Program-made: the position numbers and the translations under genes | The notes under the pieces: model-generated | Database searches by the model: none | What the model saw: the letters and a program-made list of their open reading frames with translations, nothing else | Told to the model about the DNA's origin: nothing | DNA from: Ornithinibacillus gellani | GTDB lineage: Bacteria > Bacillota > Bacilli > Bacillales > Amphibacillaceae | Direction of reading: 5' to 3' | DNA: 64,000 nucleotides | Assembly (NCBI RefSeq): GCF_003730295.1 | Contig: NZ_QTSZ01000017.1 | Location: 310,001 to 374,000 of the forward strand | Part shown: piece after piece, positions 43,196-51,305 of the stretch | How positions within the stretch are numbered: position 1 is the first letter of the stretch | Layout: each line of letters begins with the position of its first letter

Positions 43196-43797
43196 GCGTA
43201 CATTGGGTTGGCAATAATCAAATCCCTTAAAGAAACAACCCCAACCAACTTGCCGTCTTCATCAAGAACATATAAATAATAAACAATTTCAGCATCTGGC
43301 GCTTCGTCTCTCAGCATATTCAAAACATCTGTAACTGTTTCCGTACTTGAAATACTGATTAACTCTTTTGTCATAATGGCGCCTGCCGTTTCCTTTTCAT
43401 AGGAAAGCAGCTGCTGAATCTTTTTCGCTTTAGCTGTTGGTATTTGTTTTAATATATGGTCGGAGCGCTCTTTACCAATTTTTGATAAAAAATGGACAAT
43501 GTCATCTGTAAACATGTGATGAAGCATTGTAGAAGCATATAGCTCATCCATTTCATCAAAATATAGTTTTTGTTTTGCAAATTTAAAACCACCAAATAAA
43601 ACAGCCATTTCTTTTGGCGACAAGTATGCATACACCGTTTGCCTGTCTTTTGGTCCTAATAGAAGAAAGATATCCACCTGATCCGATGGATGTAATGCCA
43701 TAAAGGTTTGTCTGAAATCAAGCATTGCTTCCGCTTGAATAGCTGTCCAAATAACCTTTGCATACTGCTCCTTCGTTTTGTCATTTAGTCTTATCAT
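43180..43797 (-). CDS. mgtE: N-terminal half of a frameshifted MgtE magnesium transporter
   Basis: About 205 residues from the ATG at 43797, with AAGGAGG 8 nt upstream: the MgtE N-terminal domain (helical superfamily with AYLSPKEMA) and first CBS domain (AGAIMTKELISISSTETVTDVLNMLRDEAPDAEIVYYLYVLDEDGKLVGVVSLRDLII). After LIIA it breaks into NPMYAWKRL and stops. The intact paralogue continues through the second CBS. The good start and missing remainder suggest recent inactivation by a single-base loss. Confidence 0.75.
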   Translation of the reverse strand: MIRLNDKTKEQYAKVIWTAIQAEAMLDFRQTFMALHPSDQVDIFLLLGPKDRQTVYAYLSPKEMAVLFGGFKFAKQKLYFDEMDELYASTMLHHMFTDDIVHFLSKIGKERSDHILKQIPTAKAKKIQQLLSYEKETAGAIMTKELISISSTETVTDVLNMLRDEAPDAEIVYYLYVLDEDGKLVGVVSLRDLIIANPMYAWKRL

Positions 43798-43983
43798 TGA
43801 AAGTACCTCCTTCGCCAGCATTTTCATTGTCCAATTGTTCATGTGAACTAGCCTAGCCCTTATCTTACCTATCTGTTTGATAACTTCCAAATTAAATGAC
43901 ATGATTGCGGGAAGTGTATGTATTCGGTACATAGTAAAAGCAACACGTAACCTATTTTCAATGACAGCCCAACCATTTTTCTC

Positions 43984-44008
43984 GTTTAATAATTATTCAA
44001 TCGGGTAT
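43984..44008 (+). promoter_or_regulatory. Sigma-B promoter
   Basis: GTTTAA (43984-43989), 13-nt spacer, GGGTAT (44003-44008): an exact match to the sigma-B consensus, 48 nt before the start of the stress gene. Confidence 0.85.
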
Positions 44009-44055
44009 TACTAATAGTACGGTTCATTACACACACATTAACTAGGAGGGTTACT

Positions 44056-44382
44056 TTGAAACCAACCGTAAAAGAATTTCAAGATGATGTATCATTAATG
44101 AACGAGGTCAAACTACAATCGCAAAAAGGGATTTCAAAAGACAATCTGTATGTCATTTCACATGATGATGACCGAACCGAAAGAGTTGCTGATAATGTCG
44201 ATGCCAATACAGTAGGCATCAACGAAGAAGGACTCGGAACAGCTGTAGGTAATATATTCCGTAAAAAGGGAGACGAGCTGCGTGAAAAGTTTAAACAGCT
44301 AGGTTTTTCTCAAACGGAAGCAAATGAATTTGAGGAAAAATTGGATCACGGGAAAATACTATTGATTATTACAAATGAATAA
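44056..44382 (+). CDS. General stress protein 17M-like (YflT domain)
   Basis: A soluble 108-residue protein. It has the YflT-type layout: an N-terminal strand-helix, YVISHDDDRTERVADNVDANTVGIN, a charged helix (RKKGDELREKFKQLGFSQTEANEFEEKLDHGKILLIIT), and a final beta strand. Function of the family is unknown, but members belong to the general stress regulon. The TTG start is preceded by AGGAGGG, and a consensus sigma-B promoter lies directly upstream. Monocistronic. Confidence 0.85.
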   Translation: MKPTVKEFQDDVSLMNEVKLQSQKGISKDNLYVISHDDDRTERVADNVDANTVGINEEGLGTAVGNIFRKKGDELREKFKQLGFSQTEANEFEEKLDHGKILLIITNE

Positions 44383-44522
44383 ATAACTCAAACAGGAGGA
44401 TATTTCCCTCCTGTTTTTCTTTTTTCTCATAAAGATTCATATGTTACTAATCCGCTATGAAAATTTGATTGACAGATTCCAATTAATTATATATAGTATT
44501 AATTGTTGTACATATGTCATTT

Positions 44523-44595
44523 GATTCCGTAGCTCAGCTGGGAGAGCGCTACCTTGACAGGGTAGAGGTCGTTGGTTCGAGCCCAATCGGAATCA
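44523..44595 (+). tRNA. tRNA-Val (GAC)
   Basis: A complete 73-nt cloverleaf. The acceptor stem is GATTCCG/CGGAATC with discriminator A, the D-arm is GCTC..GAGC, the anticodon stem is CTACC/GGTAG with loop TTGACAG (anticodon GAC), and the T-arm has GGTTCGAGC. CCA is not encoded. It stands alone and is followed by a terminator. Confidence 0.97.
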
Positions 44596-44605
44596 CTACA
44601 AAAAA

Positions 44606-44636
44606 TGCTTAGTCTATTAGAGACTGAGCGTTTTTT
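44606..44636 (+). terminator. Terminator after tRNA-Val
   Basis: TGCTTAGTCT (44606-44615) pairs with AGACTGAGCG (44621-44630) with one G-T pair; six T follow. Confidence 0.85.
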
Positions 44637-44724
44637 GTTTTATTAACCTGTCCTCAAAAATCGTAAATGTACCAAAAATGTACCAAAAATACCACACACC
44701 GACGTTTGGACAGCATTTATGGAC

Positions 44725-44762
44725 AAAAATAAAGGCCAATGATAATTTCGCTTCATTGGCTT
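44725..44762 (-). terminator. Terminator after the CoA-disulfide reductase gene
   Basis: GCCAATGA (44735-44742) pairs with TCATTGGC (44753-44760); the minus strand continues CCTTTATTTTT. Confidence 0.7.
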
Positions 44763-44802
44763 TTTCATATGGAATATAATAGTTAAACCATTTAGGATGT
44801 GT

Positions 44803-46149
44803 TTATGTTTCCACATTGCGCATCGCTTTTCGAGCGGCGCGCTGAATCGGATCCCAGGTACCATTATATGGTGGTGCATAACTAAGATCAAGGTCTTCCA
44901 GTTCCATGATGGTCATCTGATTGAATAGAGCTGTTGCAAGTACGTCAATTCGTTTATCAATGCCCTTCTTCCCTATAACCTGTCCGCCTAATAATAATAA
45001 ATTATCAGGGCGATAAGTAAGCTTAACGATAATTTCTTCGGCATTAGGATAGTAGCTTGCGATATGCTTTCCCTCCACCGTTACAGATGCATAAGGTACA
45101 TCCAGCTTTTCGACATCTTTAGCAGATAAACCCGTTCTGCCTATACTTAAATTCATAAACCTTAATATGGAGGTCCCAACAATACCTTTAAAGGCACGTA
45201 TTTCTCCTGCCATATTCATGCCAGCAATTCGACCTTGTTTATTCGCATTTGTTCCAAGCGGAATATAATCATCTTTTTCCTTCACCAGATGATACTGCGT
45301 AGCGCAATCGCCTGCTGCATAAATATCCTTTACATTCGTTTCCATAAATTCATTCACGATAATTGCACCATTGCCGGCTGTCTGAACAGCAGTGTTCTTC
45401 AACAAATTGGTATTGGGACGTATTCCTGTTGCAACTAATACGAGATCCGTCTTGTACTTGCCTTTATTCGTATGGATCGCAGTTACCCGGTCTTCCCCTG
45501 CAATAGACATGATATTTTCATTCAGATGAACAACTATATCATTCTTCTTCGCTTCATTAAGAATATATGATGACAATTCCGGGTCTAGAAAGCCACCAAG
45601 CTGTTCACTACGATTTATTATTCGAACATGTTTATCAAGTAATCGGAAGCTCTCCGCCATTTCAAGACCAATATAACCACCGCCAACAATGGTTATGTCG
45701 TTTACATTATTTTCCAATTGCTCCATGATTACGTTTGCATCAGGGATTGTTTTTAACGTATGAACACCTTTTAAATCTACACCCGGCCAATTTGGAACAA
45801 ATGGATCTGCACCAGTAGCTATCAATAATTTATCGTAATCAAGTGTAAATGCTTGTGTGCTATTTGTATGTAATCCTGATACCTGTTTTTTAAGTGTATC
45901 AATGCTTTTCACATGATGGAATACTCTCGCATCTATCCCATATTTATTTTGAAACACGTGACGACTGCGCATCATTAGCTCTTCAGAATCGGAGACAATT
46001 CCGCTTATCGCATATGGTAAGCCACATTGGGCATAAGAATATATGCCCGTTTTCTCTAATGTAGTGATTGCCGCAGTATGATCATACTTTAAGATTTGCA
46101 TTGCCGCACTCATACCAGCTGCGTCTCCACCAATTATGACATATTTCAA
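44803..46149 (-). CDS. cdr: CoA-disulfide reductase / pyridine nucleotide-disulfide oxidoreductase
   Basis: 448 residues of the single-cysteine flavoprotein class: N-terminal FAD fold, redox Cys42 in YSYAQCGLPY, second dinucleotide fold (VGGGYIGLEMAESF, about 157), YAAGDCAT (about 278) and the C-terminal dimerisation domain. CoADR enzymes reduce CoA disulfide, or in some cases persulfides, with NAD(P)H. No C-terminal rhodanese domain is present. Start TTG at 46149, GGAGG 7 nt upstream. It follows the GNAT and Fe-S genes within 12 nt, so it is probably an operon. Confidence 0.85.
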   Translation of the reverse strand: MKYVIIGGDAAGMSAAMQILKYDHTAAITTLEKTGIYSYAQCGLPYAISGIVSDSEELMMRSRHVFQNKYGIDARVFHHVKSIDTLKKQVSGLHTNSTQAFTLDYDKLLIATGADPFVPNWPGVDLKGVHTLKTIPDANVIMEQLENNVNDITIVGGGYIGLEMAESFRLLDKHVRIINRSEQLGGFLDPELSSYILNEAKKNDIVVHLNENIMSIAGEDRVTAIHTNKGKYKTDLVLVATGIRPNTNLLKNTAVQTAGNGAIIVNEFMETNVKDIYAAGDCATQYHLVKEKDDYIPLGTNANKQGRIAGMNMAGEIRAFKGIVGTSILRFMNLSIGRTGLSAKDVEKLDVPYASVTVEGKHIASYYPNAEEIIVKLTYRPDNLLLLGGQVIGKKGIDKRIDVLATALFNQMTIMELEDLDLSYAPPYNGTWDPIQRAARKAMRNVET

Positions 46150-46161
46150 GGTGTATCCTCC

Positions 46162-46440
46162 TTATTTCTTCACAACATCCTGTAATTCTGGATGCTTTTC
46201 GATATAGCCTTTCGCAAATGGACATAAGGGGATTATTTTCTTATTTTCTTTGCGGGCAAAATCAACAACATGTCTGACAAGTTTTCCAGCAATTCCTTCA
46301 CCACGTAACGCATCTGAAACCCCAGTATGATCAATGATCAACTGGTTAGATCCTACCTCAACATAGGTAATCTCAGCCAACGTTTCATCTTCATGATCAC
46401 CAATATAAAATTTACGTTCAGCGTGTTTTATCTCATACAT
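46162..46440 (-). CDS. Small GNAT-like acetyltransferase (YjdJ type)
   Basis: A minimal Gcn5-related fold of 92 residues. It contains the acetyl-CoA-binding VSDALRGEGIAGKLVRHVVDFARKENKKIIPLCPFAKGYIEKHPE, the pattern of the short GNAT/YjdJ family. In E. coli yjdJ neighbours yjdI, whose product matches the first domain of the gene just upstream here. The conserved pairing suggests a shared role, unknown in detail. GAGGAG precedes the ATG. Confidence 0.82.
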   Translation of the reverse strand: MYEIKHAERKFYIGDHEDETLAEITYVEVGSNQLIIDHTGVSDALRGEGIAGKLVRHVVDFARKENKKIIPLCPFAKGYIEKHPELQDVVKK

Positions 46441-46455
46441 ATAGCGCTCCTCCTC

Positions 46456-46854
46456 TTATCGACAAGCTTCATTATTATCACAAAATGGATAGTTCCCAGT
46501 TTTCCCACACCCACAAAGAATGACACGTGTCGCATGGATACTTTCAGCCTCATTTGTAATTTGCAGATCTCCACGTACATACATTTTACCTTTCGGCTCG
46601 ACATGCACCGTTGTTGGGATATTCGGAGCTTCTTTGTCCCCATTATCTTTTCTTACATATTGTAATGCGCCACTTGGACATCGCTCCACAACATCTGCAA
46701 TCCGAGCCGCATTTTCATTATCTGGTGAAATCCATGGACGTTTTTTTACATCGAACACCTCTGGTAAGCCATTCACACACTCTGCAGCATGAACACAACG
46801 TTCTGAATCAAATTGAACATCTATTTTTTTCCCTGTATATGTTTTAAACCCCAT
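46456..46854 (-). CDS. YjdI-type Fe-S protein fused to a CDGSH-like domain lacking the His ligand
   Basis: 132 residues with two parts. Residues 1-70 are a YjdI-like (4Fe-4S mono-cluster) domain with CVHAAECVNG and CPSGAL. Residues 75-132 are a CDGSH-like domain with C114-G-C116 and PFC125D. In the standard motif C-x-C..C-D-x-x-H the last His holds the cluster; here the sequence is CDNNEACR, with Glu129 at that spot and an extra Cys131 at the extreme C-terminus. The cluster may be bound differently or be lost. First gene of the run with the GNAT and Cdr genes. Confidence 0.8.
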   Translation of the reverse strand: MGFKTYTGKKIDVQFDSERCVHAAECVNGLPEVFDVKKRPWISPDNENAARIADVVERCPSGALQYVRKDNGDKEAPNIPTTVHVEPKGKMYVRGDLQITNEAESIHATRVILCGCGKTGNYPFCDNNEACR

Positions 46855-46984
46855 TTTATTTCCACCTCCTTTTTCATTATTTTTAAATCTGTGTATTTTT
46901 TCTTTCCCTATATACTACATCTTGAAACAGTATTCAGTATTGCAATGTTACTTAATCTTCAGCCAACTACCCTTTTTTCATTAG

Positions 46985-48355
46985 CTACTCTTTTTTACTT
47001 TTTAGACGAAGTGATAAGATCATTCCGACTGCTCCTACGATCGTTGCAATGATAAAAGCTTGTTGAATTCCTTCGATGGAGGTTTCGCTAGACTGGTCTA
47101 AAGAAGCATGACTCATTACCGACACAAGTATGGCAGTACCAATAGATCCGCCTACCATTCGAATGGTATTATTCATGGCTGTACCATGTGCAATAAGATG
47201 GTTAGGTAAATCATTGATTCCAGCTGTCATCAATGGCATCATCATCATTGAAATGCCGACCATCATTATGAAGAATATCGTTGCAATCCAGATGATAGAA
47301 GTTTCGAGAGCCAAATTTGAATATAGTAATAAAGATGCTGTAATAAAGGTAAATCCGATAATAGATAGCCATCTACCACCAAATTTATCAAATATCCTAC
47401 CAGTAATTGGAGACATAAAGCCCATGATAAGTGCACCCGGCAGCAACATGAATCCAGATTCTAATGCAGTAAATCCAGCGATATCTTGTGCATAAATGGG
47501 TAGTAATGTTTGTGTACCCACCATAATGGCAAATACCAGCACAGACAAAATGGTTGTAATAGCAAATACAGGGGATTGAAATACTCGAAACTCTAACATC
47601 GGTTGTTTTAATTTTAACTGTCTCATGATAAATATACTTAAAGACACAGCACCAATATTTACTGTACAAACAACCTGTGTGCTTAACCAGCCAGTTGTAC
47701 CCGCAATACTAAATCCATATAACAGCCCGCCCCATCCAAAGGTTGAGAAAACAACGGAGGCAAAATCCATTTTCACATGCTTTTGTTCGGTCACATTTTT
47801 CATAAAGCATATGGCTAATATTAAAACAATGAGGGCAACTGGCAGAACCGTGTAAAATAAGGATCGCCATGAATAATGGACAATCAACCAACCAGCTAAT
47901 GTTGGGCCTATCGCAGGTGCGAAGCCTGTAACAAGACCAACCACCCCCATTGCAGACCCGCGCTTTTCAGGTGGGAAAAGAGTGAGCATTACCGTCTGCA
48001 TTAATGGCATCATAATCCCAGCTCCTACCGCTTGGATTACCCTTGCAAGAAGTAATATGGAAAAGTTAGGTGCAACCCCTCCTAAGAATGTTCCAAGCGA
48101 AAAGACACTTAATGCCGTAATTAATAAGTGTTTACTTGAGAATTTTTCGATGAAAAATGCAGTAATTGGTATTAATATTCCGTTTGTTAATATAAAGGCT
48201 GTTGTCAACCACTGGGCACTACTTGGATTAATTTGAAAGTCCCCCATGATTGGTGGTATCGCAATAATAATCAACGTCTGGTTCAAAATAGTAACGAAAG
48301 ATGCAGATAGTAATATCCCCACAATCAGATTTCGTTTATATGTCTGCTGTTTCAT
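46985..48355 (-). CDS. DHA2-family MFS drug transporter (EmrB/QacA/LmrB type)
   Basis: 456 residues with 14 transmembrane segments. Motifs of drug:proton antiporters are present: LNQTLIIIAIPPIMGDFQI (motif D1), GAGIMMPLMQTVMLTLFPPEKRGSAMGVVGLVTGFAPAIGPTLAGWLI (motif C) and SQWLTTAF-like segment SSAQWLTTAFIL. ATG at 48355 with GGGG upstream. It starts 23 nt after the TetR gene, in the same operon; substrate unknown. Confidence 0.9.
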   Translation of the reverse strand: MKQQTYKRNLIVGILLSASFVTILNQTLIIIAIPPIMGDFQINPSSAQWLTTAFILTNGILIPITAFFIEKFSSKHLLITALSVFSLGTFLGGVAPNFSILLLARVIQAVGAGIMMPLMQTVMLTLFPPEKRGSAMGVVGLVTGFAPAIGPTLAGWLIVHYSWRSLFYTVLPVALIVLILAICFMKNVTEQKHVKMDFASVVFSTFGWGGLLYGFSIAGTTGWLSTQVVCTVNIGAVSLSIFIMRQLKLKQPMLEFRVFQSPVFAITTILSVLVFAIMVGTQTLLPIYAQDIAGFTALESGFMLLPGALIMGFMSPITGRIFDKFGGRWLSIIGFTFITASLLLYSNLALETSIIWIATIFFIMMVGISMMMMPLMTAGINDLPNHLIAHGTAMNNTIRMVGGSIGTAILVSVMSHASLDQSSETSIEGIQQAFIIATIVGAVGMILSLRLKSKKE

Positions 48356-48378
48356 TTTTTTAACCCCTGTCATCGTGC

Positions 48379-48954
48379 TTATTGTTTTAAACTGTCACAA
48401 AATAATTCTATTGTGTTTATTAGAAAAGATTCTTTCCATTCATGCAGGAAATGGGATTCCCATAAAGCTGTCGAAGAAAAGAAACCAAATAAAGTTGTCA
48501 AAAAAATAATTGCTTGTGCCTCTACATCTGTTTCTTTCATTTGATTTCTCTCTTGCATCGATTTAAAGTATGACACGATTAACTTTTTCAGCTTTAATGT
48601 ATGTTTTGTAATTGTTTCATGTAGTTCGGGAAAGTGATTTCTTTCCTGAATCGCAATCAAAAAGATAGACTTATTTTGATTCATCAAATGGAAATAGGCC
48701 TCAGCAATATGGGTCAAATCTGTTTGTAAATCCCAAACGATATCCGTTGTAAAACTCTTCTCAAAATGCGGGATATATGAATATTTTTCCAGGGCAGATT
48801 CAAATAATCCTAATTTATTTTTAAAGTGTCTGAATACAGTCATTTCACTAACCTGAGCGTGCTCAGCTATTTCCTTGATGGAAACGGATTGATAGCCCTT
48901 CTCTTCCATGAGCCTTAATGCTGCTTCAAGAATTTTATTTGACGTCTTGTTCAT
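48379..48954 (-). CDS. TetR family regulator of the DHA2 pump
   Basis: 191 residues; HTH at about 24-52 (QSVSIKEIAEHAQVSEMTVFRHFKNKLGLFE), typical TetR. GGAGGAATAGAAC precedes the ATG. It leads a two-gene operon with the pump, and a perfect palindromic operator lies 27 nt upstream, so it is probably a local autorepressor relieved by a pump substrate. Confidence 0.88.
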   Translation of the reverse strand: MNKTSNKILEAALRLMEEKGYQSVSIKEIAEHAQVSEMTVFRHFKNKLGLFESALEKYSYIPHFEKSFTTDIVWDLQTDLTHIAEAYFHLMNQNKSIFLIAIQERNHFPELHETITKHTLKLKKLIVSYFKSMQERNQMKETDVEAQAIIFLTTLFGFFSSTALWESHFLHEWKESFLINTIELFCDSLKQ

Positions 48955-48980
48955 GTTCTATTCCTCCAGTTTCACCATAA

Positions 48981-49004
48981 ATGTTAGTGACTACTAACTA
49001 ACAT
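48981..49004 (-). promoter_or_regulatory. Palindromic operator of the TetR-DHA2 operon
   Basis: ATGTTAGT (48981-48988) and ACTAACAT (48997-49004) form a perfect inverted repeat with an 8-nt spacer. Confidence 0.7.
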
Positions 49005-49051
49005 TTGATGCAAAAAAATAAATAGAGTGGTTTTATATTTTGTATGTCATT

Positions 49052-50104
49052 TTATGTTTGTTTCTCCATATTAACAAATGGAATATGGAATTGAAGCTTT
49101 CCCTTCATTTGTTTAATATTCATTTTTCCCCCATGTAATAGATGATTAAAGTCAATAATAACCGGCAATTGATTATTTCCAATGGCAAATAATGCCTTCT
49201 TTTCAACTGGTAGGTAAGCTGACGTGTGTATCGTTCCAGCTGAGGCATCATATTGATGAGAAAATATTTCTTTTTCCTGATCATTTAATAATCGATAAGC
49301 CTTAATTACATCCAGATTTGGACGTTGATTTGTTTTTAATGTATTCCATCTTCTTAATGAGTCATCCATACGATAACGATTTTCTTCTGTTAATAATTCA
49401 AAATGATTGGTGCTAACCGTTGCCTTTCTTGCCACAACTTTTCTTGGGGAGGCTTCAACTACATATGATTCACCAAGCTGATCTAAAAGTACATAGCTAA
49501 ATGAAGTTCGGTGTGGAATCTTCTTTAGCATCACAATGGCCTCTTGAACATTGGCACAGGTTTCTAAAATGATACGACAAATCATATTACAGACAAAACC
49601 ATTTTCAGAACCAACTCTATTAATGAAGTTATAGCCCACAACTAACCCCTTTTCATTCATCCCATCGGTTCGGCCTGTTATTTGCATGGAAGGGCCGATT
49701 GTAGCATAACCTGTATCTGTTGGTTGATAGATAAGATACCTTCCTTCATAATAACCGGGATGGCTGTCATAGTTACGGATGTAATATTTAGAACCAGTTA
49801 ATATAGAACATCCACTTTGCTCATAATCAACATAATAACCGCCAAATTCGATTAATGCATCCTCAATCGACCAGTTTAAGGCATCTGCAAGTCCTTGAAG
49901 TTCATCCAGCATACTTGGCATCAAGTTGGAGAATAATTGGATGGCTTCCTGCTTATTTATATGGAAATGACGCTTTCTGGATTTAGACCATTGCTTTTTA
50001 CGATTCTCCAGGATAGGTGATTTTTTTAAAAGCTCCCCTTGCATCAAACCAAAATCATAGTGATTCCCATTAAATTGGATTGTATCGCTATAATACTGTT
50101 TCAA
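49052..50104 (-). CDS. C45 family peptidase / acyl-CoA:6-aminopenicillanate acyltransferase-like hydrolase
   Basis: A 350-residue Ntn-hydrolase-fold protein. The predicted nucleophile Cys99 lies in EQSGCSILTGSKYYIRNYDSHP, followed by TGRTDGMNEKGLVVGYNFI and STNHF, as in the C45/AAT family. In that family the cysteine is exposed by self-cleavage and acts on amide bonds of acyl-amino compounds; the bacterial substrate is usually unknown. TTG start at 50104 with GAGGTGA upstream. It is monocistronic. Confidence 0.82.
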   Translation of the reverse strand: MKQYYSDTIQFNGNHYDFGLMQGELLKKSPILENRKKQWSKSRKRHFHINKQEAIQLFSNLMPSMLDELQGLADALNWSIEDALIEFGGYYVDYEQSGCSILTGSKYYIRNYDSHPGYYEGRYLIYQPTDTGYATIGPSMQITGRTDGMNEKGLVVGYNFINRVGSENGFVCNMICRIILETCANVQEAIVMLKKIPHRTSFSYVLLDQLGESYVVEASPRKVVARKATVSTNHFELLTEENRYRMDDSLRRWNTLKTNQRPNLDVIKAYRLLNDQEKEIFSHQYDASAGTIHTSAYLPVEKKALFAIGNNQLPVIIDFNHLLHGGKMNIKQMKGKLQFHIPFVNMEKQT

Positions 50105-50260
50105 TTACAATCACCTCATTTGGGGTTTTCTCCTTCAACCCATCATCAATTTAGCAATCAGCCAATCGAATTGCAACTAAACAGCTTTCATGAAGCCAGA
50201 TTTGGATTAGGCTGGGGTACAAAATCTGCCTCCCAGCCTGTTGTCAAATTCTATCTTTAT

Positions 50261-50824
50261 TTAATCTCTTAATGGCTTTAATGCATTGCCCCATGCATGA
50301 AGCTGTTCAAACATCGCATTCATATTTGGTTCGTGAATGGCTTCTTGTGGAGTGAATTCCCCTTTTGCAAAATTAAAATCTGTGAATACAGATAGGCCAA
50401 CCTGTGCGCGAACACCTGGAACTTGTAATTCTGCAAAAATCAATCGTAAATGCTCTACAGCTCTGGCACCTAAAGAACTTCCATATGCTACAAATCCTAC
50501 CGGTTTATTATGCCATTCATGATGCAAAAAATCGATAGCATTTTTAAGCGCTCCGGTTGGTGCATGATTATATTCAGCTGTTATTACGATAAAAGCATCC
50601 AGGCTGGCAATCTTTTCGGACCACTTTTTCGTATGTTCCTTTGTATATTGACCTAAAGATGCTGGCATTGGTTCATCTAATAATGGAAGATTGTAATCTG
50701 CAATATCAACAATTTCATATTCTGCATCATTTCTCTGTTTTGCTTTCTCAAATACCCAATTGGCAACTGCCTCCCCGTTGCGCCCTGGTCTTGTACTACC
50801 AATAATAATTCCTATTTTTAACAT
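50261..50824 (-). CDS. NADPH-dependent FMN reductase
   Basis: 187 residues with the flavodoxin-like FMN_red fold: IGIIIGSTRPGRNGEAVANWV at the start (phosphate-binding loop), AFIVITAEYNHAPTGALKNAIDFL and VAYGSSLGARAVEHLR. Such enzymes reduce FMN, quinones or azo compounds. ATG at 50824, with GGAGG 7 nt upstream (a second ATG one codon earlier is nearer). A hairpin lacking a T-run (50210-50240) follows the gene. Confidence 0.85.
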   Translation of the reverse strand: MLKIGIIIGSTRPGRNGEAVANWVFEKAKQRNDAEYEIVDIADYNLPLLDEPMPASLGQYTKEHTKKWSEKIASLDAFIVITAEYNHAPTGALKNAIDFLHHEWHNKPVGFVAYGSSLGARAVEHLRLIFAELQVPGVRAQVGLSVFTDFNFAKGEFTPQEAIHEPNMNAMFEQLHAWGNALKPLRD

Positions 50825-51305
50825 CATAATTCCTCCTATTTTTTTAAAGTCGTACGATACATTCCTCATCAAATACAGTATCTCGAATTCGAGGAATCAA
50901 TCGCGATTATTTCCTTATCTAAATTTCTATATAGAATCGCATCTTACAGTTAATCCTTGCTATTATTAGTTACTGCTACAAATCCCCCCTTTCAAATCAA
51001 TGTTGCAGAAAATTATTTGACTACTCAAGTGATATCATAAAAAAAAGACCTATTCTGTGTTTTGGCCCCATCCCAACTCCACTAATGACTTTACCACTCA
51101 ATTGATAAAAAAGCAAACATCAAAATGCAAAAATGTGATTTACAAGTGAGCGATTCTCGTTTTTTATCCATGTATAAAGCCCAATACAGGTGATTAACAA
51201 TCCTATTATTTCTATTCCCGAAATAATTTCTTGGATATATTTTTTATTTAATATTATAATAAAGAGAAAATTGTCTTATCTTTAAGAATATACTGGAGGT
51301 TCATT
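50825..51305. other. Intergenic region between the divergent FMN reductase and ABC transporter genes
   Basis: No gene is supported. A perfect 12-bp palindrome CTCGAATTCGAG (50882-50893), extendable to TTCCTC/GAGGAA outer arms, lies 58 nt before the FMN reductase start and may be an operator. The rest is AT-rich and must contain the ABC operon promoter. Confidence 0.35.

Noticed and set aside
50210-50240. Hairpin AGGCTGGG../CCCAGCCT as terminator of the FMN reductase gene
   Set aside because: Good stem, but no T-run on either strand, so it is not called a terminator.
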